A DNA stretch of 64,000 bases from Rattus norvegicus (Eukaryota > Chordata > Mammalia > Rodentia > Muridae), in assembly GCF_036323735.1 (NCBI RefSeq), contig NC_086021.1, forward strand, positions 129,208,476 through 129,272,475. The letters are read 5' to 3'. The notes under the pieces are model-generated. The model saw only the letters and a program-made list of their open reading frames with translations, was not told the DNA's origin and did no database searches. Below, one piece after another: positions 11,837 through 22,099 of this stretch; position 1 is the first letter of the stretch; each line of letters begins with the position of its first letter. A program made the position numbers and the translations under genes.

Positions 11837-12679
11837 TCACAAGGCTTCTCGTGCCTTTGAGAACCACAGTGTTGTGCTTTCATGTCTGTAAGTATAAGGA
11901 AGCTATATTTAAAACAAAATTGTAAATTACAATGGTTGAGAGCCCCACCTTCCCAGTTACCAGGATGCTTCTCTATTGTGAAGGAGTCCCCAGGTATCCC
12001 CGTTTCATTTCTGGTTTCCCGATGAAAGCAGTGTAGGGGAAAGAGGTTATTTTCATTTTAATCCCAGGTTAAAGTCCATCATTGTAAGCATAGGGAACTT
12101 GAAGCAGCCACTCACACCCTGTCAAGTGAAATGAAAAACAAAAAAAGGTCATCTCACACCAACGCTGGCTAGTCCCGGCAGACAGCCTCGGCCTGTCTCC
12201 AGTCCAGCGGACAGGCTGTGACCACATTTTTTTCTAACCAGGGCTCTTTCCTCTTGTCTAAGTTTTCATTCAACAACACCCACAGCCGGAGCAGAGAGAA
12301 ACCGTGCATACACGCTGGTACTCAACTCACCTTCTCTTTTACACACTCCAAGACTCCAGCCCAAGGAATTTGCCTTGTACCTCTCACAGACGTACAGCTC
12401 TCCCCACTTCTATTAACCTAATAAAAACAGTCCCCACAGATAGGCCCACAGTCAGATAAAAACAGGTCCTCACTGAGACTTCTCTAGTGACTCTAGTTTG
12501 TGTCAAATTGATACTAACAGTCATGTCAGGGAGGTACCAACTCCCAGATATGCCTGAAATATCTGGATGCTTTTACTTCAGACGCCCCACCCCCACCCCA
12601 TCCATACCTTACTGGTCTCTACAACCAGGACTGCATTGCCCTAGGCTTCAGCAGGAAGGAAGCTGTATTTTTCTTTAAT
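11837..12679. other. Intergenic sequence, mostly unassigned
   Basis: A short piece near 12487-12530 (TAGTTTGTGTCAAATTGATA) resembles a common rodent repeat end. Nothing else was recognised. Confidence 0.4.
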
Positions 12680-12838
12680 TTGGTTTTTTGTTTTTTGATA
12701 GTCTCTCTACAAAGCTCTGACCATCCAGGAACTTACTATATAAAGTAAATCTGTCAGGCAAGCCTTGAACTCACAGAGATCCATTTGTTTCTGTCTCCCA
12801 AGTGCTAGGATTAAAGGCATGTGGCCCCACACTGGTTG
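12680..12838 (-). mobile_element. Old B1 SINE, antisense
   Basis: CTTGAACTCACAGAGATCCA and AAGTGCTAGGATTAAAGGCA are reverse-complement B1 landmarks. Confidence 0.75.
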
Positions 12839-12930
12839 TATTGCCTTTTCTTATCCAGAACATCACTAACTTGGGTCTTCCTCATCAAAGACTCTCTATA
12901 GTGTGAAGTGCTGACTAAGCTCTGATTCCT

Positions 12931-13012
12931 GGGGTTGGAGGGTGGCTCATTAGTAGTGTTCTAGCTCATGTGAGACCCTGGGTTCCATCCTGAGCACCAG
13001 AAGAAAACAAAA
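12931..13012 (+). mobile_element. Old ID/B4-head-like tRNA-derived fragment
   Basis: GGGGTTGGAGGGTGGCTCATTAG, then CCCTGGGTTCCATCC (B-box-like), then an A-rich end. Confidence 0.5.
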
Positions 13013-13344
13013 GGAAAAATGGACTATAATTTCTAACAATATTTTGGAAGGTATGACAGAGCTATCCTGTCAGGCTTTGTGGACTAAAAGGGTAAGTACC
13101 CCAAGTTCTCAGATGGGACAGCTTCCTATCCTCAGCAAAAATCTCCTGACCATGGATGGTTAGGTCATCCTGGTCCAACAACTCAGGTTACAGTTCATCT
13201 TTTTTTTTTACAGTTCATCTTTAAAGTCTCATTTTTCTGTCCTAGATACCATCTCTTCCAAGGGTGACTGAACTAGAATATACTCTCCATGCCCAGGGGG
13301 TGACCTTGACCTCAGAGTCAATGAGACCATTGCATTTATTGTTC

Positions 13345-13752
13345 TTTTTTCAAATTTTTTATTTATTTTTCTCACACATTATATCCAAGTACACTTTCCC
13401 CTCCCTCCTCTTCTCCCAGTCATTCCCCCAACCCCTTCCACCCCTCCTTTATTTTCCCTGCAGAAAAGGCCAGTCCTCCCTAGGCTATAAACCAACCATG
13501 GCATGTCAAGTCACAATAAGATAAGCACCTCCCCTCATATTAAGGCTGGACAAAGCAACCCAGTAGGAGGAAAAGGGTCCCATAAGCAGGCAAAATGGTC
13601 AGAGACAGCCCCCACGATACATCCGCTGTTAAGAGTCACACAAGACCAAGCTATAGAACTACATAACGTGTATTCAGAGGGCCTGGGTCGGACTGGTGCA
13701 GACTCCCTGATTGTCAGTTCAGTCCCGGTGAGCTTCTATGAGCCCAGGTAAC
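13345..13752 (-). mobile_element. L1 (Lx-type) 3' UTR fragment, antisense
   Basis: The pyrimidine-rich antisense L1 3' end (TTATTTATTTTTCTCACAC) leads into CAGTAGGAGGAAAAGGGTCC and TCAGTTCAGTCCCGGTGAGC, which I recognise from rodent Lx 3' UTRs. No ORF2 sequence is present. Confidence 0.7.
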
Positions 13753-14804
13753 TTGATGGTTGTCCCCTAACATCCACACATGTGCACACACATGCATCCA
13801 CACACAAACATACAGTTTTACAACATTTCTCACAAAGGCTGAGTTACATAGTCTCTGTATGTTGGTCCAGGAAGAAGCTCATCAAAGCCAGCCCAGTCCC
13901 TTGGTGTAACCGCTTCCCCAGCAAACAATAAGGAACACATCTATCTTCAATTTCTTGTCCCTCTTACATCTCAGCTTCTGCTCTCCTAAGAACAAGTCCT
14001 CAAACAAGGACATTCTCATTTCTGTATCCTCTAAACCTACCTAGAAGAAAGAAGCAAGCTCTTGTGTTTCCTCTCTTCCCATCCTGTCTATAGGAGCAGG
14101 GCTCCTGCTCCACACAGAGATCTGCCCACTCAAATAAAGCATCGTTCTTCTGTCTGAAGCATCTGCACTCAGAATAATGGCTGCTTCACATTTTCTGAGT
14201 GTTAGATTGAGAATTGCTTTAATATGTGTCATTAAGCAATTGATATCATTTTCCCTCGAATAGGTATTCTCTGTTGTCAGGGCAGAATCCCACCTCCATT
14301 TAAGAGACAGATTTTCCACCTTTCTAGACCTTTATGGTTTTCTGGTTCCCTCTTGCCTCTCTTATACTAAGACTTTCTTCTTTTACATGAAGATGTGCTT
14401 TTTATTCAAAAGTATATTTGCCGAACATTTAATGTCAGGTGCTGTGATAACATTTTTGAGTATATAAGACATAGTTCAAATATGAGGAAAGGAAACAGAA
14501 ATCATGAAGCTCTCAGTGTAGGAGAGAATGCTGGATGTGTATATACTTCAGCACAGCACAATTGCTCATAACTCGGCTCTGAGATTTGTTGATTTTTCAT
14601 GTATGCACAATGCACGGAGCATGGAAACATCACCTTCCAGAGACAAACCTATCTCAGGAGGGGAAGAAAATCTTATGGTGATTTAAACGTGAGATACAGA
14701 ACAGCTTGTAGGCAAAGCATTGGAGTGGGACCCTGAAGGATTGAGGGTCTTGATGGGTGCAGAAAACAAGAGGAAGATGGAGGGGCAGGGTGGCAGATCT
14801 TTGG
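13753..14804. other. Intergenic sequence without clear feature
   Basis: A CA-rich SINE-tail-like stretch at 13765-13815. The rest is unassigned. Confidence 0.4.
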
Positions 14805-14926
14805 CACTCTGTCTTGCAAGGTGAGGAGTCTCATGTTTCCCAGGCTGATCTCCAAGACAGGCTTAAACAATCTTTCCTTGACTCTGTGTTGCTGGAACCA
14901 CAGGTGTTTGCCACTACACCTGGCAA
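14805..14926 (-). mobile_element. Old B1-like SINE, antisense
   Basis: Landmarks TCTCATGTTTCCCAGGCTGA and CACAGGTGTTTGCCACTACA. Strongly diverged. Confidence 0.55.
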
Positions 14927-15377
14927 GGGAGACATCTGAGAGACACCGTGGGCAAAGATATAAAAGCACAACTGTGTACACCATGTTCCCAAACCACCCG
15001 AAACCCTGACGGTGTGGGAAGTGTGGAGGATATTAAGAGGCAGACTTAGGAAGGCTAGATCAGAAAGGACTTCCAGCTACAACTGAGTAGGCAGTCAATC
15101 AACCTGACAGGATTAAAGACTTAAAGGCCATTTTGGCAAAGAAGTAACTGTATTGGGTCTGTATTTGTTAGTGGCTTTTTAGGGCAGTGTAAATAATTAA
15201 ATTAGAATATGAAAAAATATTTGGGAGAAATGAATTTTAAGAACAATAGGATATCTTTAATGAGGCACTAGAAGCATCTGCATTAGCTCTCCAGTTTATG
15301 TGTAAGCCTTTGCTTATTCCCAAACGGCGACACGTTCTTCTTATTTTTCTAGCTAGTCCTCAGCTATTATTCTAGAT
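14927..15377. other. Intergenic sequence without recognisable feature
   Basis: No repeat or exon was recognised. Confidence 0.4.
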
Positions 15378-15492
15378 CTAGGTGTGGTGATCAGTGCCCA
15401 TAAGTTCAATGTTCTGGAGGCTGAGGTTGGAGAATCACAAGTTTCAGGCCAACCTGGGCTGCATAGTGAGACCCTGACTCAAAAAAACTTTA
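15378..15492 (+). mobile_element. Old B1/proto-B1 SINE
   Basis: TCTAGGTGTGGTGATCAGTG, GGAGGCTGAGGTTGGAG and GAGACCCTGACTC in order. It resembles monomeric proto-B1 more than modern B1. Confidence 0.65.
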
Positions 15493-16065
15493 TTCAAAAA
15501 TAAAAAGTTATTGATGGTGGACTGTGTACAAGTGTATTTGAAAGGTGCTGAGATTAATAATCATTCCTAATTCTCAGAGAATTTGCCATCCCAGGCAACC
15601 TGCAAAATTACTTCAACAACATTTAGTAAGAGTTCTGTAAATGTAGCAGGATATTTGATGTAGTATTTGTGTTTTTTTTTAACAGATAAACGTAAAAGAC
15701 AGTAGAGAAGCGAGAATGAACACGGATAAAAAGAGTCCTTGGAAAATGAAGGTAACTGGAGTGGTGTGTTTCCCGGTTCATAGCATCAAGAGACTACCTG
15801 CTCTAAAAAACCCAGCCTCACCCTCTCCACAACCCAACTGGGAATTCTTCTGCAGCATAGGGGCTTCCGATATCTGTAACTTTCAGCAACAATATTTCCA
15901 TTCGCTGTTCAGTGTTACTTACATTCAAATGGATCCAGTGCTTACCGCCAGCTCCTGTGGTTACATCATCTCCGGGTTTCTCACCCGTGTTCAGATAAGG
16001 GGAATTCTTTGCTAAGTAGTTTGTTGAGAAATGACTAATGTACAGGAATTACAGAAGTCAACTTT
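15493..16065. other. Intergenic sequence without recognisable feature
   Basis: The 99-codon plus-strand frame at 15716-16015 has no known domain and is probably chance. Confidence 0.4.
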
Positions 16066-16200
16066 AGATGGATTTAAAAAATAAATGTCAAACCTGAAAA
16101 TAAAAATTTACTGGAGGAAAAAATATATAAATTCTTCAAGTGATTAGAATGGACGTTTTTGTTTAAGTCCTGAAAAAAGCAGGCAAAAAAGAAGTTAGCA

Positions 16201-16287
16201 GGGGTTGGGGATTTAGCTCAGTGGTAGAGCGCTTGCCTAGCAACGGTAAGGCCCTGGGTTCAGTCCCCAGCTCTGAAAAAAAGGAAA
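16201..16287 (+). mobile_element. ID SINE (BC1-like type) inside an old L1
   Basis: Intact A and B boxes. Target-site duplication AAAAAAGAAGTTAGCA at 16185-16200 and 16288-16303. It interrupts the L1 ORF2 sequence. Confidence 0.95.
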
Positions 16288-16485
16288 AAAAAAGAAGTTA
16301 GCAAATGGGATTGCGCTAAGCTAAAAAGCTTCTGTATGGCAAAGGCAATATTAATGAGAGTGGAAATCAACCTATAGGAGAAAATATTTGTGAACTATAC
16401 ATCTGACAAGGGTTAATATCTAAAATATATAAAAAATTAATAACAGAAAACCAAATAATCCCACTGAATAAATGGGACTAGGGCT

Positions 16486-16571
16486 GAAGAAACAGCTAGA
16501 AGACTAACACCTGCCCAGCATGTGCAAGTCTGTGGATTTGATTCACAGCACTGATAGATAAAAGATCGAGT
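16486..16571 (+). mobile_element. tRNA-like SINE fragment inside an old L1
   Basis: GGGCTGAAGAAACAGCTAG... with TGTGGATTTGATTCACAGCA, a decayed B-box region. It separates two collinear parts of the L1. Confidence 0.5.
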
Positions 16572-16611
16572 AGACAGACATACAGACAGACAGACAGACA
16601 GACAGATAGAT
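16572..16611 (+). repeat. (GACA)n microsatellite
   Basis: About eight GACA units with one TACA interruption, at the tail of the preceding SINE fragment. Confidence 0.9.
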
Positions 16612-17013
16612 GGCACCAGATTTAAATAGACTTTTACTAGTAAAGATAAACAAATGGTCAATAGAAATATGAAGAATGTTCATTAGCACTAATCATCAGA
16701 GAAATAAAAATCAAAACTACAGTGAATCTCATACTAGTAATGGTGATTATTATCAAATCAACAAAAAATAAATAAATGTTGGTGAGGATGTAGAAAAAAG
16801 GAATCTCTTGTATATTGTTGTTTGGAGTGTAAATTAGTACAGCCAGTATAGACACTGAAAAATGAGAAATAAAATGACCATATGATCCAGCGATGCATGT
16901 ACTGTGTGAAGTCACAAAGGGTGTGAAATTGATATGTTAGAAAGACAGCTGTACTCCATGCAGCACTGTGCACAAAGGTTGTTGAAATGGAGATAACTTA
17001 AATGGTCATCCGT

Positions 17014-17057
17014 GGATGGATGGATGGATGGATGGATGGATGGATGGATGGATGGAT
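17014..17057 (+). repeat. (GGAT)n microsatellite inside L1 ORF2
   Basis: Eleven perfect GGAT units lie between L1 ORF2 sequence TGGTCATCCGT and AAAGGAAATGTGG. They sit where L1 normally carries a short GGATGAATGGAT stretch. Confidence 0.93.
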
Positions 17058-17339
17058 AAAGGAAATGTGGAGCATAGACTCAATCTATTGCCATAATCAG
17101 AACAGAATCCTGTGACCTGTAGTAGCGTGGGTAGGAATGGAGATCACTACAGTGAGTGAAGTGAACAAGCCACAGAAAGACAAGTCCCAGAAGATCTCAC
17201 CCACATGAAGAACTAGAGCTGAGGAAGGTTATGGGTAAAGAGGGACAGAGAATGATTGATCCACAAGCAGTAAATGGTAGTTCCATCGGGGCAAGAAGTT
17301 CTAGTGTGCAATTGCACACAAGGGTCACTACAAGTAAAG

Positions 17340-17425
17340 AGGAGACAGAGAAGGGAGAGCAGGAGAAAGGAAGAGATAGAGGAGAAGGAGGAGGAGGAAG
17401 AGGAAGAGGAAAAGTAGCATTTCAA
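17340..17425 (+). repeat. GA-rich purine tract
   Basis: A polypurine stretch of GAAG/GGAG units. Confidence 0.8.
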
Positions 17426-17469
17426 AAGGTGGAGAGAAAAGAGGTTGATTGCGTTCCTCCAGACATTCC

Positions 17470-17665
17470 AAGCTGGAGAGATGGCTCAGCAGTTATGAGC
17501 GTTCACTTGCAGACTACTCTAGTTCACTTCCCAGCACCCACATTAGAACTACTTCCATTTCCAAGGGATCCAAAGGCCGCCCTCTAGACTCCACAGGCAC
17601 ACCCATGCACATGTCACTGTAAACTCACTCAGGAACATATATGTACACATAAAAATAAATAAACC
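17470..17665 (+). mobile_element. B3 SINE
   Basis: Head AGCTGGAGAGATGGCTCAGC, CCCAGCACCCACAT, and an ATAAAAATAAATAAA tail. Confidence 0.85.
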
Positions 17666-17670
17666 TTTTG

Positions 17671-17806
17671 CTGGGTGCTGTGGTGCACACTTTGGCTCCC
17701 AGCGCTCAGGAAGCAGAGGCAGCCTTAAATTTAAAGACAGCCTGGTTCTACACAGTGAGTTCCAGGACAGCCAGGGCTATGAAGAGAATTCTGTCTCAAG
17801 AGAGAG
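17671..17806 (+). mobile_element. B1 SINE
   Basis: GCTGGGTGCTGTGGTGCACA to AGTTCCAGGACAGCCAGGGC. The tail grades into a purine tract. Confidence 0.85.
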
Positions 17807-17893
17807 AGTAGGGGCAGGGGGAAGGAGAGAAAAGGAAAGGAAAGGAAAGGAGAAAAAAGGAAAGGATAGGAAAAGAAAGGAAAGGAAAAAATA
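17807..17893 (+). repeat. (GGAAA)n purine tract
   Basis: AAAGG repeats grown from the tail of the preceding B1. Confidence 0.9.
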
Positions 17894-17909
17894 AATATGC
17901 TAAACATGC

Positions 17910-18085
17910 AGTTAGAGAGGTGACTCTGGGATTTGGAGCACTGGCTGCCCTTCCAGAGGACCCAGGCAGCTCTAGTCCCAGGAGATCTGGACCCTTTTCT
18001 TACCTCTATAGGCACAAGGCATGCATCTGATGCTCAGACGTGCATGCAGGCAAAACAACAATAAAATGAAATAAATAAATATTAA
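17910..18085 (+). mobile_element. B3 SINE
   Basis: GGAGCACTGGCTGCCCTTCC and a GCAGGCAAAACAACAATAAA tail. Confidence 0.75.
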
Positions 18086-18185
18086 AGAAATGCTATTTGA
18101 GGAGCTAGATACATTTGATCTGACTTAAATGTTACATTATATATGCATGGACCAAAGCAGACCAATGGACCATTGGAGAAAGAGA

Positions 18186-18412
18186 GTTGGGGAGATGGCT
18201 CCCTCGATAAAGCACTTGTTTCACAAGCATAGGGTCTGGAGTCCAGATCCCTAGAATGCACATAAAGCTGTGTGGGTGTGGCAGCCACCTATAACCCCAG
18301 CCCTTAAGAGGCAGGGACAGGGCATCCCTGGGTAATTTGTCAAGCTAGACTAGCTGCAGTTAGTGAGCTCCAAGCTCAATGAGAAACCCTGGGTCAAAAA
18401 AGTGAAATGGAG
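18186..18412 (+). mobile_element. RSINE1, 5' part (split)
   Basis: TTGGGGAGATGGCTCCCTCG head, then a B1-like middle. It resumes at 18653 after the B3 insertion. Confidence 0.75.
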
Positions 18413-18636
18413 TTAGGCTGGAGAGATGGTTAGAGACCACTTTCTGCTTTTACAGAGGGTGCAGGTTCTGTTCCCACAACCACGTGGTGGCTCACAACTA
18501 ACCATACTCAGCTCCAGGGTTCAGACACCATCTTCTGGCACCTGCAGGCTCCAGGAACATATGTGGGGCCTATGCATGGAGGCAAAACATCAATACACAT
18601 AAAATTTTTTTTTAAATCTATAATGCTTTTTTAAAA
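18413..18636 (+). mobile_element. B3 SINE inserted in RSINE1
   Basis: GGCTGGAGAGATGGTTAGAG head and AATACACATAAAAT tail. Target-site duplication AAAAGTGAAATGGAG / AAAAGTAAAATGGAG ends at 18412 and 18652. Confidence 0.85.
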
Positions 18637-18652
18637 AAAAAGTAAAATGGAG

Positions 18653-18760
18653 AACAGTTGAGGAAGACACCCAACATCAACCCCAGGACTCCAGCACTTC
18701 ACACACATGACTGCTCCCACACACATGTGCCCAGACATGTGTGCACACACACCTGCCACG
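18653..18760 (+). mobile_element. RSINE1, 3' part (split)
   Basis: GAGGAAGACACCCAACATCA is the RSINE1 3' segment and continues the element left at 18412. It ends in CA-rich sequence that passes into the satellite. Confidence 0.7.
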
Positions 18761-19005
18761 CATACACACACACATACTCACACACACACACACTCACTCA
18801 CACACACACGCTCACTCACATACACACACACACTCACTCACATACACACATATACTCACTCACACACACACACACTCACACACACACACTCATACACACA
18901 CACTCACACACACACACTCACTCACATACACACATATACTCACTCACACACACACACACACTCACTCACATACACACACACACACACTCACACACACACA
19001 CAATC
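18761..19005 (+). repeat. CA/CT-rich compound satellite with an 84-bp higher-order unit
   Basis: (CA)n is interrupted by regularly placed CTCACT and CATA motifs. The TATACT marker occurs at 18851 and 18935, 84 bases apart in near-identical surroundings, so a larger unit has duplicated. All reading frames through it are open only because of composition. Confidence 0.9.
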
Positions 19006-19818
19006 ATGTGTAATCTTTATGTCCTGGTTGGCTTGGGACTCACTATGGTCACTTTAGACTCAGTGTGCATCCCATGCCAGGGTCAGCAAGATGGCTGTTA
19101 GAATCCTGGTGGTCTTAAAGCCCAATGTGACTGGAAAAGAAACCCAGCAAAACTACACTGGAGGTGGTGTGGGGTGCACACCAGTGACCTTGCACTCAGC
19201 ATGTCCACTGGACATGGCATGGCTGCTGCACTTAGGACCTCGAAGCCATGGTTACCTTAACTAGTCCTGCAGGATACCAAGCCAGTCAATAATTCTGGCA
19301 TGAATGGGGGAGGAATTCGTGGGTCCCACTTCCAGCTGGGACACTAGTAGCTGGGGAAAGGGGAGTCACAGTGCTTCAGGGGTGTGGTTACTGGGAAGTC
19401 ACTCCTGCTCCCTCAGGCAGGGCTAACTGGACTCACTGGGTTGTAGGAAGCAAAAGAGGATGAGGACGAGGACGAGGATGAGGAGGAAACATGAAGGCAC
19501 AAGGTGGGAAGCACACAATCTAGGGAAGTCTGAGCAAAGTGAGGGGAGGAGCCGGGGTGGACGTGGTCAAAATACATTTGCATACTGTATACAATTGTTA
19601 ACTTCTTTTATTCTAAAAAGAACTACCTCTGAGGATAATTAATGTTCTCTATACAGAATGTAAACTGTCTGAGGTTACAACTATACCAGTTGTAGCTAAG
19701 TAGCTCTGTAATTAAATGTTATACTGTGTCCTATAAATGTGTATAATTACTATGCCAGTTAAAAATGAAAATATATCTTTTAAAAAAAGAAATACATCTA
19801 ACATATAATACAGACCGA
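19006..19818. other. Intergenic sequence without recognisable feature
   Basis: A purine stretch (GATGAGGACGAG) at about 19455-19490. Nothing else was recognised. Confidence 0.4.
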
Positions 19819-19961
19819 GTTGGGTGTGGTGGCACATACTTATAATCCTGGCAAATGGGAGTCGAGGGCAGGGGGCTTGCTGTAAGTTCGAAGACAGGCT
19901 GGTCTATGGAGCAAGTTCTAGGACAGTCAGGGTTATGTGGCAAGTCTGTCTTAAAAAAACA
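19819..19961 (+). mobile_element. B1 SINE, diverged
   Basis: GGGTGTGGTGGCACATACTT, AGACAGGCTGGTCTATGGAG, then an A-rich tail. Confidence 0.75.
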
Positions 19962-20027
19962 AAAGGGAACAGGCACTGAGCCAGAAAAAGATTCCCAAAT
20001 AGTAATAGTAATATAATAGTAATAGTG

Positions 20028-20620
20028 TTGGGGTGGCCGAGTCCTTGCCTAGTGTCCAGTACAATGGTTATTAGTCATCGGTTTGACCAGATCTGGAATT
20101 AACTATGAGTTAAAGCAACTGGACACATGAATAAGGGATGGTCTTGATCAAGTTGTTGGAAGTGGATAACCCGCCCTAAAAGCAGGCAGCAACCTCCAGC
20201 AGTGGCCAAGAGAAAGGAAGTTCCAGGCAGGAAGCAATGCTTTTTGCCCAGTTGCCTTCCTGGCGGGGACAGCAAGCTCTACCTGTCATCTTGTTGGCAT
20301 CTACTCTGTTGTCTTCTTGCTCTTGACGTCATTGACCCAGCTCACGGGTTCCTCCCGTGCTGCCCCTGGGCTGTTGCTGCTGCTGCACTCACTCACTGAC
20401 ACGTGTGAAAGGCATCCTCCAGGCCTTCAGCAGTACCCTGCACAGCTGAGGCACAGCTGAGGCATGCTGCCTCTTGGACTGAGCAGCTGCCAGATTCTCA
20501 GTGTTTGCAGTGTGAAGAGAGCGTTGACGGACTACCCACATCATGTGAGCTAATCTAATCAATCCCCCTTTGATAGATATTCATCCTCTCAGTTCCGCCA
20601 GAGAATCCTGGGTAACAGGA
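20028..20620 (+). repeat. Rodent medium-reiteration repeat, family not assigned
   Basis: TTAGTCATCGGTTTGACCAG, ATCTGGAATTAACTATGAG and the 3' end CCAGAGAATCCTGGGTAACA are phrases I recognise from a common rodent dispersed repeat. I cannot name the family with certainty. Confidence 0.45.
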
Positions 20621-20677
20621 TAGGACCTGTGTCTGATCCCCAGAGAAAAGGAGAATCATTTATTAGCAAGTATTTAC

Positions 20678-20795
20678 TAGGCATGGTAGTACCCAACTGT
20701 AATCTCAGCATTCGGGAAGCTGAGACAGGAGGATAATCAATTCAAGGGCAGTCTGGCCTACCAAAAACCTGTCTGGAGGAAAAAAAAAAGGACAT
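20678..20795 (+). mobile_element. Old B1-like SINE
   Basis: TAGGCATGGTAGTACCCAAC, TCAGCATTCGGGAAGCTGAG, then an A tail. Confidence 0.7.
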
Positions 20796-21206
20796 AACAG
20801 AAATAAAATAAGGAAGATTTCAAATAAAACTGAGTAGAAGCAGAAAGAAAATAGACTGTGAGAAATTATCAAGGGGATAATTCATGAAAAGGGCCCAAAA
20901 TGAACAACATGAATTTTCAAATTATGGAGCCTGCCAAGTATCCTGCACAACGGATAGAAACAAATCTACGCCCCGACAACACTGGAAAATCTTCGAGCCC
21001 TGGGAATGGACACAACACTTTTATTTCCAGAATGAGCAGAGTATTAGGAACAAGCATTAAGTTTCTGACTTCTCAAGAGCAGCTCTGTGAGGAAGCATCT
21101 GCAGGCTCTGGGAAAATAAGTTTCTCCCAAAACACTGTACCCACAAGCACAAACCTAGCACGTAAGATCTCAAAAGCAATTTAACTCACACGCACCCTTC
21201 CTTCTT
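20796..21206. other. Intergenic sequence without recognisable feature
   Basis: The open frame at 20900-21184 has no recognisable domain. Confidence 0.4.
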
Positions 21207-21218
21207 CAGGACGTTTCT

Positions 21219-21322
21219 TTTTTTTTTTTTTTTTTGGTTCTTTTTTTCGGAGCTGGGGACCGAACCCAGGGCCTTGCGCTTCCTAGGTAAGCGCTCTACC
21301 ACTGAGCTAAATCCCCAGCCCC
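21219..21322 (-). mobile_element. ID SINE (TTACCTAGGAAGC type), antisense
   Basis: Complete, with a long poly-T (antisense poly-A) tail containing the GGTTC interruption. Target-site duplication CAGGACGTTTCT at 21207-21218 and 21323-21334. Confidence 0.95.
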
Positions 21323-21521
21323 CAGGACGTTTCTGAAACGTGAGTTTACCAACATCACCACTGAAAACTGAGAGATAAGAATGCTCCAGAGTCTGTTTTA
21401 TGTCCTCAGACACTTAAAGTCCCTTCTCTCAGAGCTGGAGCTTTACTTCCTCCCCCAATAGAATCGAGGGTGGCTACTTACTGGTTTTGAACAATAGAAT
21501 AAAACTGGAAAGGGTAGATGC

Positions 21522-21581
21522 ATCTTTTTCTTTCTTTCTTTTCTTTTTTTTCTTTTTCTTTTCTTTTCTGTTTTTTTCTTC
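21522..21581 (+). repeat. Polypyrimidine (CTTT)n tract
   Basis: T-rich run with regular C interruptions. Confidence 0.85.
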
Positions 21582-21659
21582 TTAGATAGTAGTATTGGAA
21601 ATTGAACCCAGAGCTATCTCCCTGCTTGGTTTGGTTTTTGCTTTGCTCTGTGTGTTTTG

Positions 21660-21700
<41 letters not shown>
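21660..21700 (+). repeat. (GT)n microsatellite
   Basis: About 20 perfect GT units followed by GTTGTTGTT. Confidence 0.95.
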
Positions 21701-21701
<1 letters not shown>

Positions 21702-21717
21702 TGGTTGTTGTTGTTCT

Positions 21718-21852
21718 TGCACTTGTATGTGCGGGTGTGTGTTCCCACACACACAGGCCAGGCCAGAGCAGAACATCAGGCATCCTGGTAATCATTCCCC
21801 ATCTTATTCCCTTGAGACAGGGTCTCTGCTGGGGTTGGCCCTGGAGTTATCT
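21718..21852 (-). mobile_element. RSINE1 fragment, antisense
   Basis: TGTATGTGCGGGTGTGTG, CTTGAGACAGGGTCTCTGCT. The (GT)n probably grew from its tail. Confidence 0.5.
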
Positions 21853-21984
21853 GTATTTTGAGGCTAATTCCACTGCCCCAAGGACAGCTGCCCAGTCACT
21901 ACTCAGAACTCAGGTGACTTCACCAGAACCACCTCCCCACCGAATTTGTAAAGTACAGGTGAGGGGCAGGTACAGGATAGAAGG

Positions 21985-22095
21985 AGGCCTGTCATTGGAG
22001 GAGAAGGAAGGATGGGCGGGAGAGAAGTTTGAAGGAAGAGGAGGAGACGAGAGGAGAAAGGGAGAGACAGGAGAGAGGAGAGGGGGAGGAGCCAT
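21985..22095 (+). repeat. GA-rich purine tract
   Basis: Irregular GGAGA/GAAGG units. Confidence 0.8.
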
Positions 22096-22099
22096 GGCA

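Larger units (their letters stand above)
16066..17215 (+). mobile_element. Ancient L1 (L1M type), ORF2 3' part, sense, broken
   Basis: The order of landmarks matches the end of mammalian L1 ORF2: AAATGGGAT..AAGCTTCTG, GGTTAATATCTAAAATATAT, ATCATCAGAGAAATAAAAATC, ATATGATCCAGCGATGC, then GATCTCACCCACATGAAG. Stops in all frames show it is dead. It has been split by an ID element (16201), a tRNA-like SINE with a GACA tract (16486) and a (GGAT)n expansion (17014). The divergence suggests an insertion older than the rodent-specific L1s here. Confidence 0.8.

Noticed and set aside
18658..19101. Several overlapping His-Thr-rich frames
   Set aside because: They are translations of the CA/CT satellite. 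All frames are open because the repeat contains no stop codon.
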